Shown: positions 26,810-36,479, counted from the first letter of the stretch. The stretch is 64,000 nt of DNA from Mycolicibacterium komossense (GCF_025822605.1 NZ_JACKTY010000029.1:189236-253235); one strand, 5' to 3'. Notes: generated from the sequence alone by a model not told the origin. Numbers and translations: made by a program.

Positions 26810-26815
26810 ATGCTA
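26810..26815 (-). promoter_or_regulatory. Putative -10 box (TAGCAT) for lat
   Basis: On the minus strand TAGCAT is followed by 6 nt and the lat ATG at 26803. It lies in the 49-bp gap between lrp and lat, so lat can be transcribed separately from lrp. Confidence 0.45.
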
Positions 26816-26852
26816 ACGGATTTTTTACGGTCCTGTCACGCTCAAACAGGAA

Positions 26853-27314
26853 CTATTCCGGTATGAAGTCTCTACCTGCGTAAAAAGTCTGTAAGATGAT
26901 GGTGCTTCGCGTCCGAACGTTCGCCGCGGTCCTGATCTCTTGCAGCAGCTCCTCCAGCGCCCGCCCGGACTCGACACGCACCAGCAGGATGTAGCTCTCC
27001 TCGCCTGCCACCGAGTGGCACGCTTCGATCGACTCGATGTGCTCAAGGCGGGCGGGGGCATCGTCGGGTTGAGAGGGATCGAGAGGAGTGATGGCGACGA
27101 ACGCTGACAGCAGGTGCCCCACGGACTCTGGGTTGATCCTTGCCGTATATCCGGTGACCACACCGCGGGTCTCCAGCCTGCGCACCCGCGATTGCACCGC
27201 CGACACCGACAGGCCCGCAGTGGTGGCCAGATGTGCCAGCGTGGCGCGGCCATCGGAGACCAGTTCACGCACCAGGATCCGATCGATATCGTCGAGGTGT
27301 TCGGCATCGGCCAT
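26853..27314 (-). CDS. lrpA: Lrp/AsnC-family transcriptional regulator (LrpA)
   Basis: A 153-residue feast/famine regulator. The N-terminal helix-turn-helix lies in ATLAHLATTAGLSVSAVQSRV (about residues 24-44). The C-terminal RAM ligand-binding domain covers about 70-150, with ACHSVAGEESYILLV as its core strand. It corresponds to Rv3291c, next to lat, and probably senses an amino acid (lysine is the obvious candidate) to control lat and the divergent lysine genes. The start is 27 bp from that of the divergent DUF1338 gene, so the two share a control region. Confidence 0.92.
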   Translation of the reverse strand: MADAEHLDDIDRILVRELVSDGRATLAHLATTAGLSVSAVQSRVRRLETRGVVTGYTARINPESVGHLLSAFVAITPLDPSQPDDAPARLEHIESIEACHSVAGEESYILLVRVESGRALEELLQEIRTAANVRTRSTIILQTFYAGRDFIPE

Positions 27315-27320
27315 GGCCGG

Positions 27321-27326
27321 AGACTA
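27321..27326 (-). promoter_or_regulatory. Putative -10 box (TAGTCT) for lrpA
   Basis: On the minus strand TAGTCT is followed by 6 nt and the lrpA ATG. It lies inside the 27-bp gap that also holds the AGGAG ribosome-binding site (27331-27335) of the divergent gene. Confidence 0.4.
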
Positions 27327-27341
27327 TCCCAGGAGCATTCT

Positions 27342-28610
27342 GTGACCAGGTCCAGGACGCTGGAAACGTGGCAGCTTCGTGCCCGGTTCGCCGCCGCACT
27401 GTCGGCGATGTACGGCGCGGAGGTACCCGCCTACACCACGCTCGTCGACGTCAGCAGCGACGTCAACCGTGATTACGTCGCCGCACACCCGGATGCCGAG
27501 CGGCTCGGCACGCTCGACCGGGTGACCGCCGAACGCCACGGCGCCGTCCGCGTCGGCACACCTGCTGAACTTGCCGAGGTGGCCGACTTGTTCGCCGCCT
27601 TCGGCATGTATCCGGTCGGCTTCTACGATCTTCGCGACGCCGACTCCCCAGTTCCCGTGGTGTCCACCGCTTTTCGGCCCGTCGATGCCACCGAGCTGGC
27701 CCGTAACCCCTTCCGGGTGTTCACCTCGATGCTGGCCACCTCCGATCCGCGATTTTTCGACAGTGATCTGCGCCCGCGGGTCGAGCGCGCACTCGCCGAC
27801 CGCGCGCTTTTCGAACCGGAGTTGATCGCGCAGGCCAGGGCCATCACCGCGGCCGGCAGCTGTGACGTAGAGGATGCCGAGGAGTTCATCGTCCGCGCGG
27901 TCGACGCCTTTGCCTTGTCGCGTCAGCCGATCGACCGGAGTTGGTATGAGGAGCTGTCGACCGTCTCGGCAGTGGCGGCCGATATCGCCGGGGTGGGCCG
28001 GACCCATATCAACCATCTGACGCCCCGGGTGCTCGATATCGACGATCTCTACGTCAGGATGGCCGCACGCGGAATCGCCATGATCGACGCCATCCAGGGT
28101 CCGCCGCGCTGGTCCGGTCCAGATGTGCTGTTGCGCCAGACCTCATTTCGCGCACTCGCCGAACCGCGACGCTTCCGCGAAGCGGACGGCCGGGTCACCG
28201 ACGGCTCGTTGCGGGTGCGGTTCGGCGAGGTCGAGGCGCGCGGTGTGGCGCTGACGCCGGCCGGCCGGGAACGTTACGACAGCGCTTATGCAGAACTCAC
28301 CGGGGCCTCCGATCCTGCCGCGGTGTGGAGTCGGCACTTCCCGGCCAGCGACGAAGAACTGGCCGCCGCGGGTCTGGCGTACTATTACGGCGGCGATCCA
28401 GCGAAACCCGTTGTCTACGAGGACTTCCTACCCACCTCCGCGGCCGGCATCTTCCGATCGAATCTCGACGCTGACGCCACCGCCGCAGAGGTCACCGATG
28501 ACTCCGGGTACAGCAACGACTGGATGGCCGGCGCAATCGGCCGCGACCTTCTGGACCCCTACGCGCTTTACGAAGCAGCAGCCCAGCAGACACAGGAGAT
28601 ATCAGTATGA
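27342..28610 (+). CDS. DUF1338 protein, probable 2-oxoadipate dioxygenase/decarboxylase (HglS-like)
   Basis: A 422-residue protein of the DUF1338 family, whose Pseudomonas member HglS is known to convert 2-oxoadipate to D-2-hydroxyglutarate with Fe(II) and O2. Candidate metal ligands are the His in ERHGAVRVG (about residue 67), the second His in THINHLTPRV (about 225) and the Glu in RFGEVEARG (about 295). These match the 2-His-1-carboxylate order of that family. It corresponds to Rv3292. GTG at 27342 is set by AGGAG 6 nt upstream. It overlaps pcd by 4 bp, placing it in the lysine route after Lat and Pcd. A transaminase giving 2-oxoadipate is still needed. Confidence 0.85.
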   Translation: MTRSRTLETWQLRARFAAALSAMYGAEVPAYTTLVDVSSDVNRDYVAAHPDAERLGTLDRVTAERHGAVRVGTPAELAEVADLFAAFGMYPVGFYDLRDADSPVPVVSTAFRPVDATELARNPFRVFTSMLATSDPRFFDSDLRPRVERALADRALFEPELIAQARAITAAGSCDVEDAEEFIVRAVDAFALSRQPIDRSWYEELSTVSAVAADIAGVGRTHINHLTPRVLDIDDLYVRMAARGIAMIDAIQGPPRWSGPDVLLRQTSFRALAEPRRFREADGRVTDGSLRVRFGEVEARGVALTPAGRERYDSAYAELTGASDPAAVWSRHFPASDEELAAAGLAYYYGGDPAKPVVYEDFLPTSAAGIFRSNLDADATAAEVTDDSGYSNDWMAGAIGRDLLDPYALYEAAAQQTQEISV

Positions 28611-30172
28611 GCAGGCCCACCGATGTGACCATCCAGGCCGCGCTTCCCACCGCCGATGAACTTCGGGCCAGCGCCAAGGCCGCACTGGCGGCGATCGGCG
28701 TGAGCGACGAGCTCGGCGCTCCCGGTGCGCATGGGGTGATCGCCAGTACTCCGTTGACCGGTGACGTGCTGTTCACCGTGCCGGAGAGCAGTCACGAGGA
28801 CACCGAAGCCGCGATTACCGCAGCCGCGCAGGCCTATTCGATCTGGCGCACCACCCCGGCGCCGGTGCGAGGTGCACTGGTCGCCCGACTCGGCGAACTG
28901 CTCGTCGCGCACAAGGCCGACCTCGGAACCCTGGTAACCATCGAGGCCGGCAAAATCACCTCCGAGGCCCTCGGTGAGGTGCAGGAGATGATCGACGTCT
29001 GCCAGTTCGCGGTCGGCCTGTCGCGTCAGCTCTACGGTCGCACCATCGCCTCGGAGCGCCCCGGTCACCGGTTGATGGAAACCTGGCATCCGATCGGCGT
29101 CGTCGGCGTCATCACCGCGTTCAACTTCCCGGTCGCGGTCTGGGCGTGGAATACCGCGGTCGCGCTGGTGTGCGGCGACACCGTCGTGTGGAAACCCTCG
29201 GAGCTGACCCCGTTGACCGCGCTGGCCTGCCAGACGCTGATCCACCGCGCGGCGCTGGACGTCGGTGCACCCGTGGACGTTGCGCGCCTGGTCCAGGGCG
29301 GCCGCGAGGTCGGTGAACAGCTGGTCGATGATCCCAGGATCGCGTTGCTCAGCGCCACCGGGTCGGTGCGGATGGGCCGCCAGATCGCTCCGCGCGTCGC
29401 GGAGCGGTTCGGCAAGGTGCTGCTGGAATTGGGTGGTAACAATGCCGCGATCGTCACCCCGTCGGCCGATCTCGACCTGGCCGTGCGCGGCATCGTCTTC
29501 GCCGCGGCAGGGACCGCCGGACAGCGCTGCACGACGCTGCGCCGGGTGATCGCGCACTCGTCTGTGGTCGACACCCTGGTCGAGCGGATCGCCACCGCCT
29601 ACCGCAGCCTGCCTGTCGGTGATCCGTCCGCCGACGGCACCCTGATCGGTCCGCTGATCCACGAGACCGCCTACCGCGACATGGTCGGCGCACTGGAGCT
29701 GGCCCGCGCCGACGGCGGCCACGTCACCGGCGGCGAGCGACAGGAGGTCGGCGGTGAATCTGGCGAAGGTGCGTACTACGTCGCGCCTGCCGTGGTCCGC
29801 ATGCCCGCCCAGACGGCAATCGTGCACACCGAGACGTTCGCACCGATCCTGTATGTGTTGACCTATGACGATCTCGATGAGGCCATCGCCATGAACAACG
29901 CTGTGCCACAGGGTCTCTCGTCAGCAATCTTCACCACCGACATCCGCGAGGCGGAGCGGTTCATGGCTGCCGACGGCTCGGACTGCGGCATCGCCAACGT
30001 CAACATCGGCACCTCGGGCGCGGAGATCGGCGGCGCGTTCGGCGGCGAGAAGCAGACCGGTGGCGGCCGCGAATCCGGCTCGGATTCGTGGAAGGCCTAC
30101 ATGCGGCGGGCGACCAACACGGTCAACTACTCCTCCGAGCTACCGCTGGCCCAGGGCGTCCAGTTCGGCTGA
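28607..30172 (+). CDS. pcd: L-piperidine-6-carboxylate/2-aminoadipate semialdehyde dehydrogenase
   Basis: A 521-residue NAD(P)-dependent aldehyde dehydrogenase that oxidises 2-aminoadipate semialdehyde, the Lat product, to 2-aminoadipate. The general-base Glu is in VLLELGGNNAA (about residue 278). The catalytic Cys is in GTAGQRCTTLRR (about 312). The cofactor region reads GVITAFNFPVAVWAWN (Asn for the oxyanion hole). The end of the protein (TGGGRESGSDSWKAYMRR) is typical of the ALDH7-like group. Its ATG overlaps the DUF1338 stop (ATGA). Confidence 0.93.
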   Translation: MSRPTDVTIQAALPTADELRASAKAALAAIGVSDELGAPGAHGVIASTPLTGDVLFTVPESSHEDTEAAITAAAQAYSIWRTTPAPVRGALVARLGELLVAHKADLGTLVTIEAGKITSEALGEVQEMIDVCQFAVGLSRQLYGRTIASERPGHRLMETWHPIGVVGVITAFNFPVAVWAWNTAVALVCGDTVVWKPSELTPLTALACQTLIHRAALDVGAPVDVARLVQGGREVGEQLVDDPRIALLSATGSVRMGRQIAPRVAERFGKVLLELGGNNAAIVTPSADLDLAVRGIVFAAAGTAGQRCTTLRRVIAHSSVVDTLVERIATAYRSLPVGDPSADGTLIGPLIHETAYRDMVGALELARADGGHVTGGERQEVGGESGEGAYYVAPAVVRMPAQTAIVHTETFAPILYVLTYDDLDEAIAMNNAVPQGLSSAIFTTDIREAERFMAADGSDCGIANVNIGTSGAEIGGAFGGEKQTGGGRESGSDSWKAYMRRATNTVNYSSELPLAQGVQFG

Positions 30173-30208
30173 ATCGCCCCCGTGCCGCGCTCAGGCATGC
30201 TGGTAGAT

Positions 30209-30967
30209 ATGGACGACGTGCGAGAACGTGGACCCGGAACCTTCCTCGACCTCGATGAGATCAACGCATTACGCGATGAGTTCTCCCGCTTCATGTTCTC
30301 GTACAAATTCGGCATGGAGGAGGTCACCACCAAGGTCGGGATTCTTCAGCAGGAGTTTCAGCACCTACAGAAGTACAATCCGATCGAGCATGTGACCAGC
30401 CGCCTGAAGACGCCGGAGAGCGTGCTGGACAAGATCGCGCGCAAGAACTGCGAGCCTCGGTTCGAGACGATCCGCGAGACGATCACCGACATTGCCGGTG
30501 TTCGCGTCACCTGCTCGTTCACCTCGGACGTCTACCGGGTGTTCGAGGCGCTCATCCGGCAAGACGACATCACCGTACTCGCGGTGAAAGACTATGTTCG
30601 TCAGCCTAAACCGAACGGCTACCGCAGCCTTCACGTCATCGTGGAGGTCCCGGTCTTCCTCTCGAACGGGGTTGTCGCCGTTCCCGTCGAGGTGCAGCTG
30701 CGCACGGTGGCGATGGATTTCTGGGCCAGCCTCGAGCACAAGATCTTCTACAAGTTCAGCGGTGAGGTTCCGCTGGATATCTCCCGCAGCCTCGAGGATG
30801 CCGCGGCGACAGCAGCCCGCCTGGACGAGGAGATGGAACGCCTGCACCGCGACGTGCACGGTGATCTACCACCGGTTCCGGTCGAGCTGGCCCGGGGCGC
30901 GATTCCGATGTCCGACGATGTCGTGGCTCGACTCGTGCACCAACGGGGTGCGTTCTCGGGCCTCTAA
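30209..30967 (+). CDS. RelA/SpoT-domain small alarmone synthetase (RelQ-like)
   Basis: A single-domain (p)ppGpp synthetase of about 252 residues with no HD hydrolase, TGS or ACT domains. The synthetase signatures are clear: TPESVLDKIARK, ITDIAGVRVTC, the G-loop VKDYVRQPKPNGYRSLH, and VEVQLRTVAMDFWASLEHK with the catalytic Glu. These are typical of the RelQ/YjbM group that makes ppGpp and ppApp-like alarmones from GTP/GDP and ATP. The N-terminal helix (about 30-60) would mediate tetramerisation. Possible starts are GTG 30182, ATG 30197 and ATG 30209; the last is taken because CATGCT lies 7 nt before it. It is absent from the corresponding place in M. tuberculosis as I recall it. Confidence 0.85.
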   Translation: MDDVRERGPGTFLDLDEINALRDEFSRFMFSYKFGMEEVTTKVGILQQEFQHLQKYNPIEHVTSRLKTPESVLDKIARKNCEPRFETIRETITDIAGVRVTCSFTSDVYRVFEALIRQDDITVLAVKDYVRQPKPNGYRSLHVIVEVPVFLSNGVVAVPVEVQLRTVAMDFWASLEHKIFYKFSGEVPLDISRSLEDAAATAARLDEEMERLHRDVHGDLPPVPVELARGAIPMSDDVVARLVHQRGAFSGL

Positions 30968-31015
30968 GTCCACCCGCCTGCGTGGACCGCACGCGCTGGA
31001 GGTAAGCACGTCGGC

Positions 31016-31810
31016 ATGGACATTGACGGCACGGTGGCCGTGGTCACCGGTGGAGGTTCAGGTATCGGCCGGGCGCTGGCGGAAGCGCTGGCCGGAGCCG
31101 GTGCACGCGTAGTGGTGGGCGACCTCGACGAGGGCGGTGCACGCGAGACGGCCGCGGCCATCGGTGCTGCCGCCGCCGCGGTGCGCGCGGACGCCAGCCT
31201 GTCGGCCGATATCGAGACGCTGTTGTCCACGGCCGAAAGTGATTTCGGGCCGGTGGACATCTACGTCGCGAACGCCGGCATCATGGGCCCCAGCGGCCTG
31301 GGCACGGACGACGACTGGGACCGCATCCTCAACGTCAACCTGCTGGCGCATACCCGGGCTGCCATGCTGCTGGTGCCGCGATGGCAAGCCCGTGGCGGCG
31401 GGTACTTCGTATCGGTCGCGTCCGCCGCGGGCCTGCTGACACAGCTCGGCGCCGCCGGATATGCGGTCACCAAACACGCCGCGGTCGGATTCGCCGAGTG
31501 GCTGACCATCACCTATGGCGACGACGGCATCGGCGTCACCTGCGTGTGCCCCCTCGGTGTCGACACCCCGTTGTTGCAGGCGGTCACCGCCTCCGACGAT
31601 CCGGTCGGACGGCTCAGCGGTGCATCAGTGGTGCGCTCGGGTGCGGTGATCAGTCCCGACGACGTCGCCGAAACGACGATCGAGGCCATCCGGGCCGACA
31701 GATTCCTGGCGCTGCCCCATCCCGAGGTGCTCGACATGTATCGGCGCAAGGGGTCCGATTACGACCGCTGGATCGCCGGTATGCGCCGCTATCAGCGCAG
31801 CCTGGACTAG
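31016..31810 (+). CDS. Short-chain dehydrogenase/reductase
   Basis: A 264-residue classical SDR with a complete active site. The cofactor motif TGGGSGIG is at about residues 12-19, the NAG motif in VANAGIM, the Ser in VSVASAAG, and the Tyr/Lys pair in YAVTKHAA (about residue 157). An Asp in VVGDLDE at the end of the second strand suggests NAD(H) preference. Its substrate is unknown. It has GGAGG upstream, though with a long spacing, and may follow on from the alarmone synthetase gene 48 bp upstream. Confidence 0.88.
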   Translation: MDIDGTVAVVTGGGSGIGRALAEALAGAGARVVVGDLDEGGARETAAAIGAAAAAVRADASLSADIETLLSTAESDFGPVDIYVANAGIMGPSGLGTDDDWDRILNVNLLAHTRAAMLLVPRWQARGGGYFVSVASAAGLLTQLGAAGYAVTKHAAVGFAEWLTITYGDDGIGVTCVCPLGVDTPLLQAVTASDDPVGRLSGASVVRSGAVISPDDVAETTIEAIRADRFLALPHPEVLDMYRRKGSDYDRWIAGMRRYQRSLD

Positions 31811-31823
31811 CCGCTGAACTGGT

Positions 31824-31872
31824 GATTTCGGCGTGTGCACCACCGCTCAGCGCTACTGGGCACGCCGAAATC
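31824..31872. repeat. 49-bp nested palindrome, copy A
   Basis: GATTTCGGCGTG (31824-31835) and CACGCCGAAATC (31861-31872) are perfect 12-nt inverted arms around a 25-nt loop centred on CGCTCAGCG. Two more copies occur at 45183-45237 and 54229-54277 with the same arm and loop lengths. It lies between the SDR stop and lhr and probably acts as a terminator. Confidence 0.85.
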
Positions 31873-31907
31873 GCAGGAATGTCACACCCGGTTGGCACCA
31901 TGGAGAG

Positions 31908-34900
31908 GTGGCCCGGACCAAAGACCCGCTCGCCCGCTTCAGCGCGCTGACGCGGGAGTGGTTCGCCGGCACCTTCGTCGAGCCCACGCCGGCGCAGGCA
32001 CAGGCCTGGGCGGCCATCGCCGACGGTGACAACACGCTGGTCATCGCACCTACCGGCTCCGGCAAGACTCTCGCCGCGTTCCTGTGGGCTATAGACGGGT
32101 TGGCCCGCCTCGACGTCCCGGATGAGCGGCGGGGCACTCGGGTTCTCTATGTATCTCCGCTGAAGGCGCTCGCCGTCGACGTCGAGCGCAACCTGCGCAC
32201 CCCGCTGACCGGCATCAGCCGCATCGCCGAGCGCCAGGGCGCGACCCCGCCGAAGATCAGCGTCGGAGTGCGTTCCGGGGACACCACGGCCGCGCGGCGA
32301 CGCGAGTTGATCAGCAAGCCGCCGGACATCCTGATCACCACCCCCGAATCCCTGTTTCTGATGCTGACCTCGGCGGCCCGGGAAACCTTGACCGGTGTGC
32401 ACACGGTGATCGTCGACGAGGTGCACGCCGTGGCAGGCACCAAGCGCGGCGCACATCTGGCGCTGTCGCTGGAACGCCTCGATGCGCTGCTGCCCACTCC
32501 CGCACAGCGGATCGGCCTGTCCGCGACGGTCCGCCCACCCGAGGAAGTCGCGCGGTTCCTGTCCGGGCAGACACCGACGAATATCGTCGCCCCGCCCGCG
32601 GCCAAGACATTCGAGCTGTCGGTGCAGGTGCCGGTGCCCGATATGGCCAACCTGGAGAACAACACCATCTGGCCCGACGTCGAGGAACGCATCGTCGATC
32701 TGATCGAAGCGCACCGCTCCACCATCGTGTTCGCCAACTCGCGGCGGCTGGCTGAGCGACTCACCTCACGAATCAACGAAATTCACGCCGAACGCATCGG
32801 GGTTCCCCTGCCCGAGGGCGGCAACCCCGGTGTGGGCGGCGGTGCGCCCGCCCACATCATGGGTAGCGGGCAAACCTACGGCGCTGACCCGATCCTGGCC
32901 CGCGCCCACCATGGCTCAGTGTCCAAGGAAGCGCGCGCCGACGTGGAGGATGCGCTCAAGAGTGGCCGGCTCAAATCGGTTGTCGCCACGTCCAGCCTGG
33001 AACTCGGCATCGACATGGGTTCGGTCGATCTGGTGATCCAGGTCGAGGCGCCGCCGTCGGTGGCCAGTGGGCTGCAGCGGATCGGCCGGGCCGGGCACCA
33101 GGTCGGCGAGATCTCACGCGGAGTGCTGTTCCCCAAGCACCGCACCGATCTGATCGGCTGCGCGGTCAGTGTGCAGCGCATGCTCGGCGGCAAGATCGAG
33201 ACCATGCGGGTGCCGGCCAACCCGCTCGACGTACTGGCCCAGCACACGGTCGCGGCATGTGCGCTGGAACCCCTCGACGCCGACAAGTGGTTCGACACGG
33301 TCCGGCGCAGCGCCCCCTTTGCGACGTTGCCGCGCAGCGCTTTCGAAGCCACCCTGGACCTGTTGTCCGGTAAGTATCCGTCCACTGATTTCGCCGAACT
33401 GCGTCCCCGGGTGGTCTATGACCGCGACTCCGGCACCGTCACCGCTCGCCCCGGTGCGCAACGACTCGCCGTCACCTCAGGTGGAGCCATCCCCGACCGC
33501 GGGCTGTTCACCGTCTACCTGGCCTCCAGCGCGGATACCGACAAACCCTCCCGCGTCGGCGAACTCGACGAGGAGATGGTCTACGAGTCCCGCCCCGGCG
33601 ATGTCATCTCACTCGGTGCCACGAGCTGGCGGATCACCGAGATCACCCATGACCGGGTGCTCGTACTGCCGGCTCCTGGTGAGCCGGCGCGGCTGCCGTT
33701 CTGGCGTGGCGATGCCGTCGGCAGGCCCGCCGAGCTCGGTGCCGCTGTCGGCGCCTTCACCGGAGAACTGGCCCGCCTGGACCGACCTGATTTCGACGAG
33801 CGTTGCCGTGATATCGGTTTCGACGACTATGCAGTAGCCAACCTGTGGCAGCTGATCGACGACCAGCGGCAAGCGACCGGCGTGGTGCCCACCGATGCGA
33901 CGCTGGTGGTCGAACGGTTCCGCGACGAACTCGGCGACTGGCGGGTGATCCTGCACTCCCCCTACGGATTACGGGTACACGGACCACTGGCGCTGGCGAT
34001 CGGGAAGCGGATCTTCGAACGCTACGGCATCGACGAGAAGCCGACGGCGTCCGACGACGGCATCATCGTGCGACTACCCGACACGCTGTCGGACACCAAC
34101 GACGTGCAGTTCGCCGACCTGTTCGTCTTCGACGCCGATGAGATCGAGCCGCTGGTGACCGCGGAAGTCGGCGGCTCGGCGTTGTTCGCGTCACGGTTCC
34201 GCGAATGCGCCGCGCGGGCACTGCTGCTGCCGCGGCGGCACCCGGGCAAACGGTCTCCGCTGTGGCATCAACGCCAACGCGCTGCACAGCTCCTCGATGT
34301 CGCCCGCAAGTACCCCGATTTCCCGATCGTGCTCGAAGCGGTGCGGGAATGCCTGCAGGACGTCTACGACGTACCCATGCTGATCGACCTCATGAAACGC
34401 ATCGCATCACGACGGGTCCGCGTCGTCGAGGTCGAGTCCGCGACGCCGTCACCGTTCGCCGCTTCGCTGCTGTTCGGCTATGTGGGCGCGTTCATGTACG
34501 AGGGCGACAGTCCGTTGGCCGAAAGACGCGCCGCTGCACTGTCTTTGGACAGTACCCTGCTCGCGGAACTACTGGGCCGGGTCGAGCTCCGCGAACTGCT
34601 CGACCCGGATGTCGTCGTAGCCACCGACCGGCAACTGCAGCATCTGACCGAGGAGCGCTCCGCCCGCGACGCGGAAGCCGTCGCCGACCTGTTGCGGTTG
34701 TTGGGACCGCTGTCCGAGGAGGAGATCGCGCAACGCAGCACCGCCAGCGATGTCGGCAGTTGGCTGGACGGACTGCGCGCGGCCAAGCGCGCACTGACCG
34801 TGGCGTTTGCCGGGCGATCGTGGTGGGTGGCGATCGAGGATATCGGGAGGCTGCGCGACGGTGTGGGCGTCGCCGTGCCGGTCGGGGTGCCTGCGAGTTT

Positions 34901-36479
34901 CACCGAATCGGTGACCGACCCGCTGGGCGAGTTGCTGGGCCGCTTCGCCCGCACCCGTGGCCCGTTCAGCACCGCCGACGCCGCGGCCCGGTTCGGCCTC
35001 GGGCTGCGGGTTGCCGCCGATGTACTGGGCCGGCTGGCGATTGACGGCAAGCTGGTGCGCGGCGAATTCATCGATGCGCCAACCGGTGTGGTCGGCGGCG
35101 AACAATGGTGCGATACCGAGGTGCTGCGTATCCTGCGCCGGCGGTCGCTGGCGGCGCTGCGGGCACAGGTCGAGCCGGTCAGCACCGCCGCTTACGCCCG
35201 GTTCCTGCCGTCATGGCAGCAGCTCGGGCAAGCCGCCGGTATCGACGGGCTGGCGGGAGTTATCGAACAGATTGCCGGCGTGCCGATTCCGGCGTCCGCC
35301 GTCGAACCCCTCGTCTTCGGTCAGCGCGTCCGCGACTACCAGCCGGCGATGCTCGACGAACTGCTGGCCACCGGTGAGGTCACCTGGTCGGGCGCCGGTC
35401 CGATCTCGGGCGGCGACGGCTGGATCGCCTTCCACCCGGCGGAATCCGCGCCGCTGACCTTGGTCCCACCCACCGAACTCGACTTCACCGATACCCACCG
35501 CGCGCTGCTCGACACGCTCGGGCGCCCGGGCGACGCCAGGGGGGCGTTCTTCTTCCGCCAACTCATGACCGACGGCACCAGTACCGAGACCCTCAAACAG
35601 GCTTTGTGGGAACTGATTTGGGCCGGCTGGATCACCGGTGACACGTTCGCTCCGGTGCGCGCACTGCTGACCGGTGGTCGACGCCCCGGCGGCCGCAAAT
35701 CCGCAACACCGGCGCACCGGCAGCGGCGCGCGCCCAGGATGAGCCGGTATAGCGTGGCACACGCCCAGACCCGCAGCACCGATCCCACGGTATCGGGCCG
35801 GTGGTCGGCGTTGCCTGCCGCCGAACCGGATTCGACCGTGCGCGCGCACTTCTCGGCGGAGCTGCTACTGGGCCGCTACGGCGTACTGACCAAGGGGCCG
35901 GTGATGGCCGAGAACATCCCCGGCGGCTTCCAGATGCTCTACAAGGTCCTTTCGGCATTCGAAGACACCGGCCGCTGTCAGCGGGGCTATTTCGTCGAGT
36001 CACTGGGTGGGGCGCAGTTCGCCATGTCGGCTACGGTAGATCGGCTGCGGACCTTTGCCGACAACGTCGATCCACAACAGGCCGATGCCGCCGCAGCCCA
36101 GGGCATCGCGCTGGCCGCAGCTGATCCCGCCAACCCGTACGGCGCGGCACTGCCCTGGCCTCGCGCCGGGGACGGTGAAAGCGAGAAAGCCCACCGGCCG
36201 GGCCGCAAAGCCGGCGCACTGGTGGTCCTCGTCAGCGGGGCGCTGGTGTGGTTCGTCGAACGGGGTGGACGATCGCTGCTCACCTTCACCGAGGACGGCG
36301 AAACCCAGCACGCGGCGGCCGCCGCGCTGGCTGAGCTGGTCACCAGCAGGCGCATCGACGCGTTACTGGTGGAGCGGATCAACGGCGTGCCGGTGCTCGA
36401 CATTCGCGATTCGCCGGTGGTATCCGGGCTCACCGATTCCGGTTTCTCCAGGACTCCGCGCGGCCTGCGACTGCGTTGA
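31908..36479 (+). CDS. lhr: Large ATP-dependent helicase Lhr
   Basis: A 1523-residue superfamily 2 DNA helicase of the Lhr type, involved in DNA repair. Domains in order: RecA1 with Walker A APTGSGKT (about residues 45-52) and the DEVH box in VIVDEVHAVAG (about 168); RecA2 with SSLELGIDMGSVDLV and QRIGRAGHQ; the winged-helix and Lhr-core (DUF4985-like) segment to about residue 860; and a long C-terminal region of tandem winged helices. GTG at 31908 with GGAGAG gives a length close to M. tuberculosis Lhr (1513 aa); upstream in-frame codons run into the palindromic repeat and are rejected. The upstream neighbour Rv3295 (TetR) of M. tuberculosis is missing. Confidence 0.95.
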   Translation: MARTKDPLARFSALTREWFAGTFVEPTPAQAQAWAAIADGDNTLVIAPTGSGKTLAAFLWAIDGLARLDVPDERRGTRVLYVSPLKALAVDVERNLRTPLTGISRIAERQGATPPKISVGVRSGDTTAARRRELISKPPDILITTPESLFLMLTSAARETLTGVHTVIVDEVHAVAGTKRGAHLALSLERLDALLPTPAQRIGLSATVRPPEEVARFLSGQTPTNIVAPPAAKTFELSVQVPVPDMANLENNTIWPDVEERIVDLIEAHRSTIVFANSRRLAERLTSRINEIHAERIGVPLPEGGNPGVGGGAPAHIMGSGQTYGADPILARAHHGSVSKEARADVEDALKSGRLKSVVATSSLELGIDMGSVDLVIQVEAPPSVASGLQRIGRAGHQVGEISRGVLFPKHRTDLIGCAVSVQRMLGGKIETMRVPANPLDVLAQHTVAACALEPLDADKWFDTVRRSAPFATLPRSAFEATLDLLSGKYPSTDFAELRPRVVYDRDSGTVTARPGAQRLAVTSGGAIPDRGLFTVYLASSADTDKPSRVGELDEEMVYESRPGDVISLGATSWRITEITHDRVLVLPAPGEPARLPFWRGDAVGRPAELGAAVGAFTGELARLDRPDFDERCRDIGFDDYAVANLWQLIDDQRQATGVVPTDATLVVERFRDELGDWRVILHSPYGLRVHGPLALAIGKRIFERYGIDEKPTASDDGIIVRLPDTLSDTNDVQFADLFVFDADEIEPLVTAEVGGSALFASRFRECAARALLLPRRHPGKRSPLWHQRQRAAQLLDVARKYPDFPIVLEAVRECLQDVYDVPMLIDLMKRIASRRVRVVEVESATPSPFAASLLFGYVGAFMYEGDSPLAERRAAALSLDSTLLAELLGRVELRELLDPDVVVATDRQLQHLTEERSARDAEAVADLLRLLGPLSEEEIAQRSTASDVGSWLDGLRAAKRALTVAFAGRSWWVAIEDIGRLRDGVGVAVPVGVPASFTESVTDPLGELLGRFARTRGPFSTADAAARFGLGLRVAADVLGRLAIDGKLVRGEFIDAPTGVVGGEQWCDTEVLRILRRRSLAALRAQVEPVSTAAYARFLPSWQQLGQAAGIDGLAGVIEQIAGVPIPASAVEPLVFGQRVRDYQPAMLDELLATGEVTWSGAGPISGGDGWIAFHPAESAPLTLVPPTELDFTDTHRALLDTLGRPGDARGAFFFRQLMTDGTSTETLKQALWELIWAGWITGDTFAPVRALLTGGRRPGGRKSATPAHRQRRAPRMSRYSVAHAQTRSTDPTVSGRWSALPAAEPDSTVRAHFSAELLLGRYGVLTKGPVMAENIPGGFQMLYKVLSAFEDTGRCQRGYFVESLGGAQFAMSATVDRLRTFADNVDPQQADAAAAQGIALAAADPANPYGAALPWPRAGDGESEKAHRPGRKAGALVVLVSGALVWFVERGGRSLLTFTEDGETQHAAAAALAELVTSRRIDALLVERINGVPVLDIRDSPVVSGLTDSGFSRTPRGLRLR

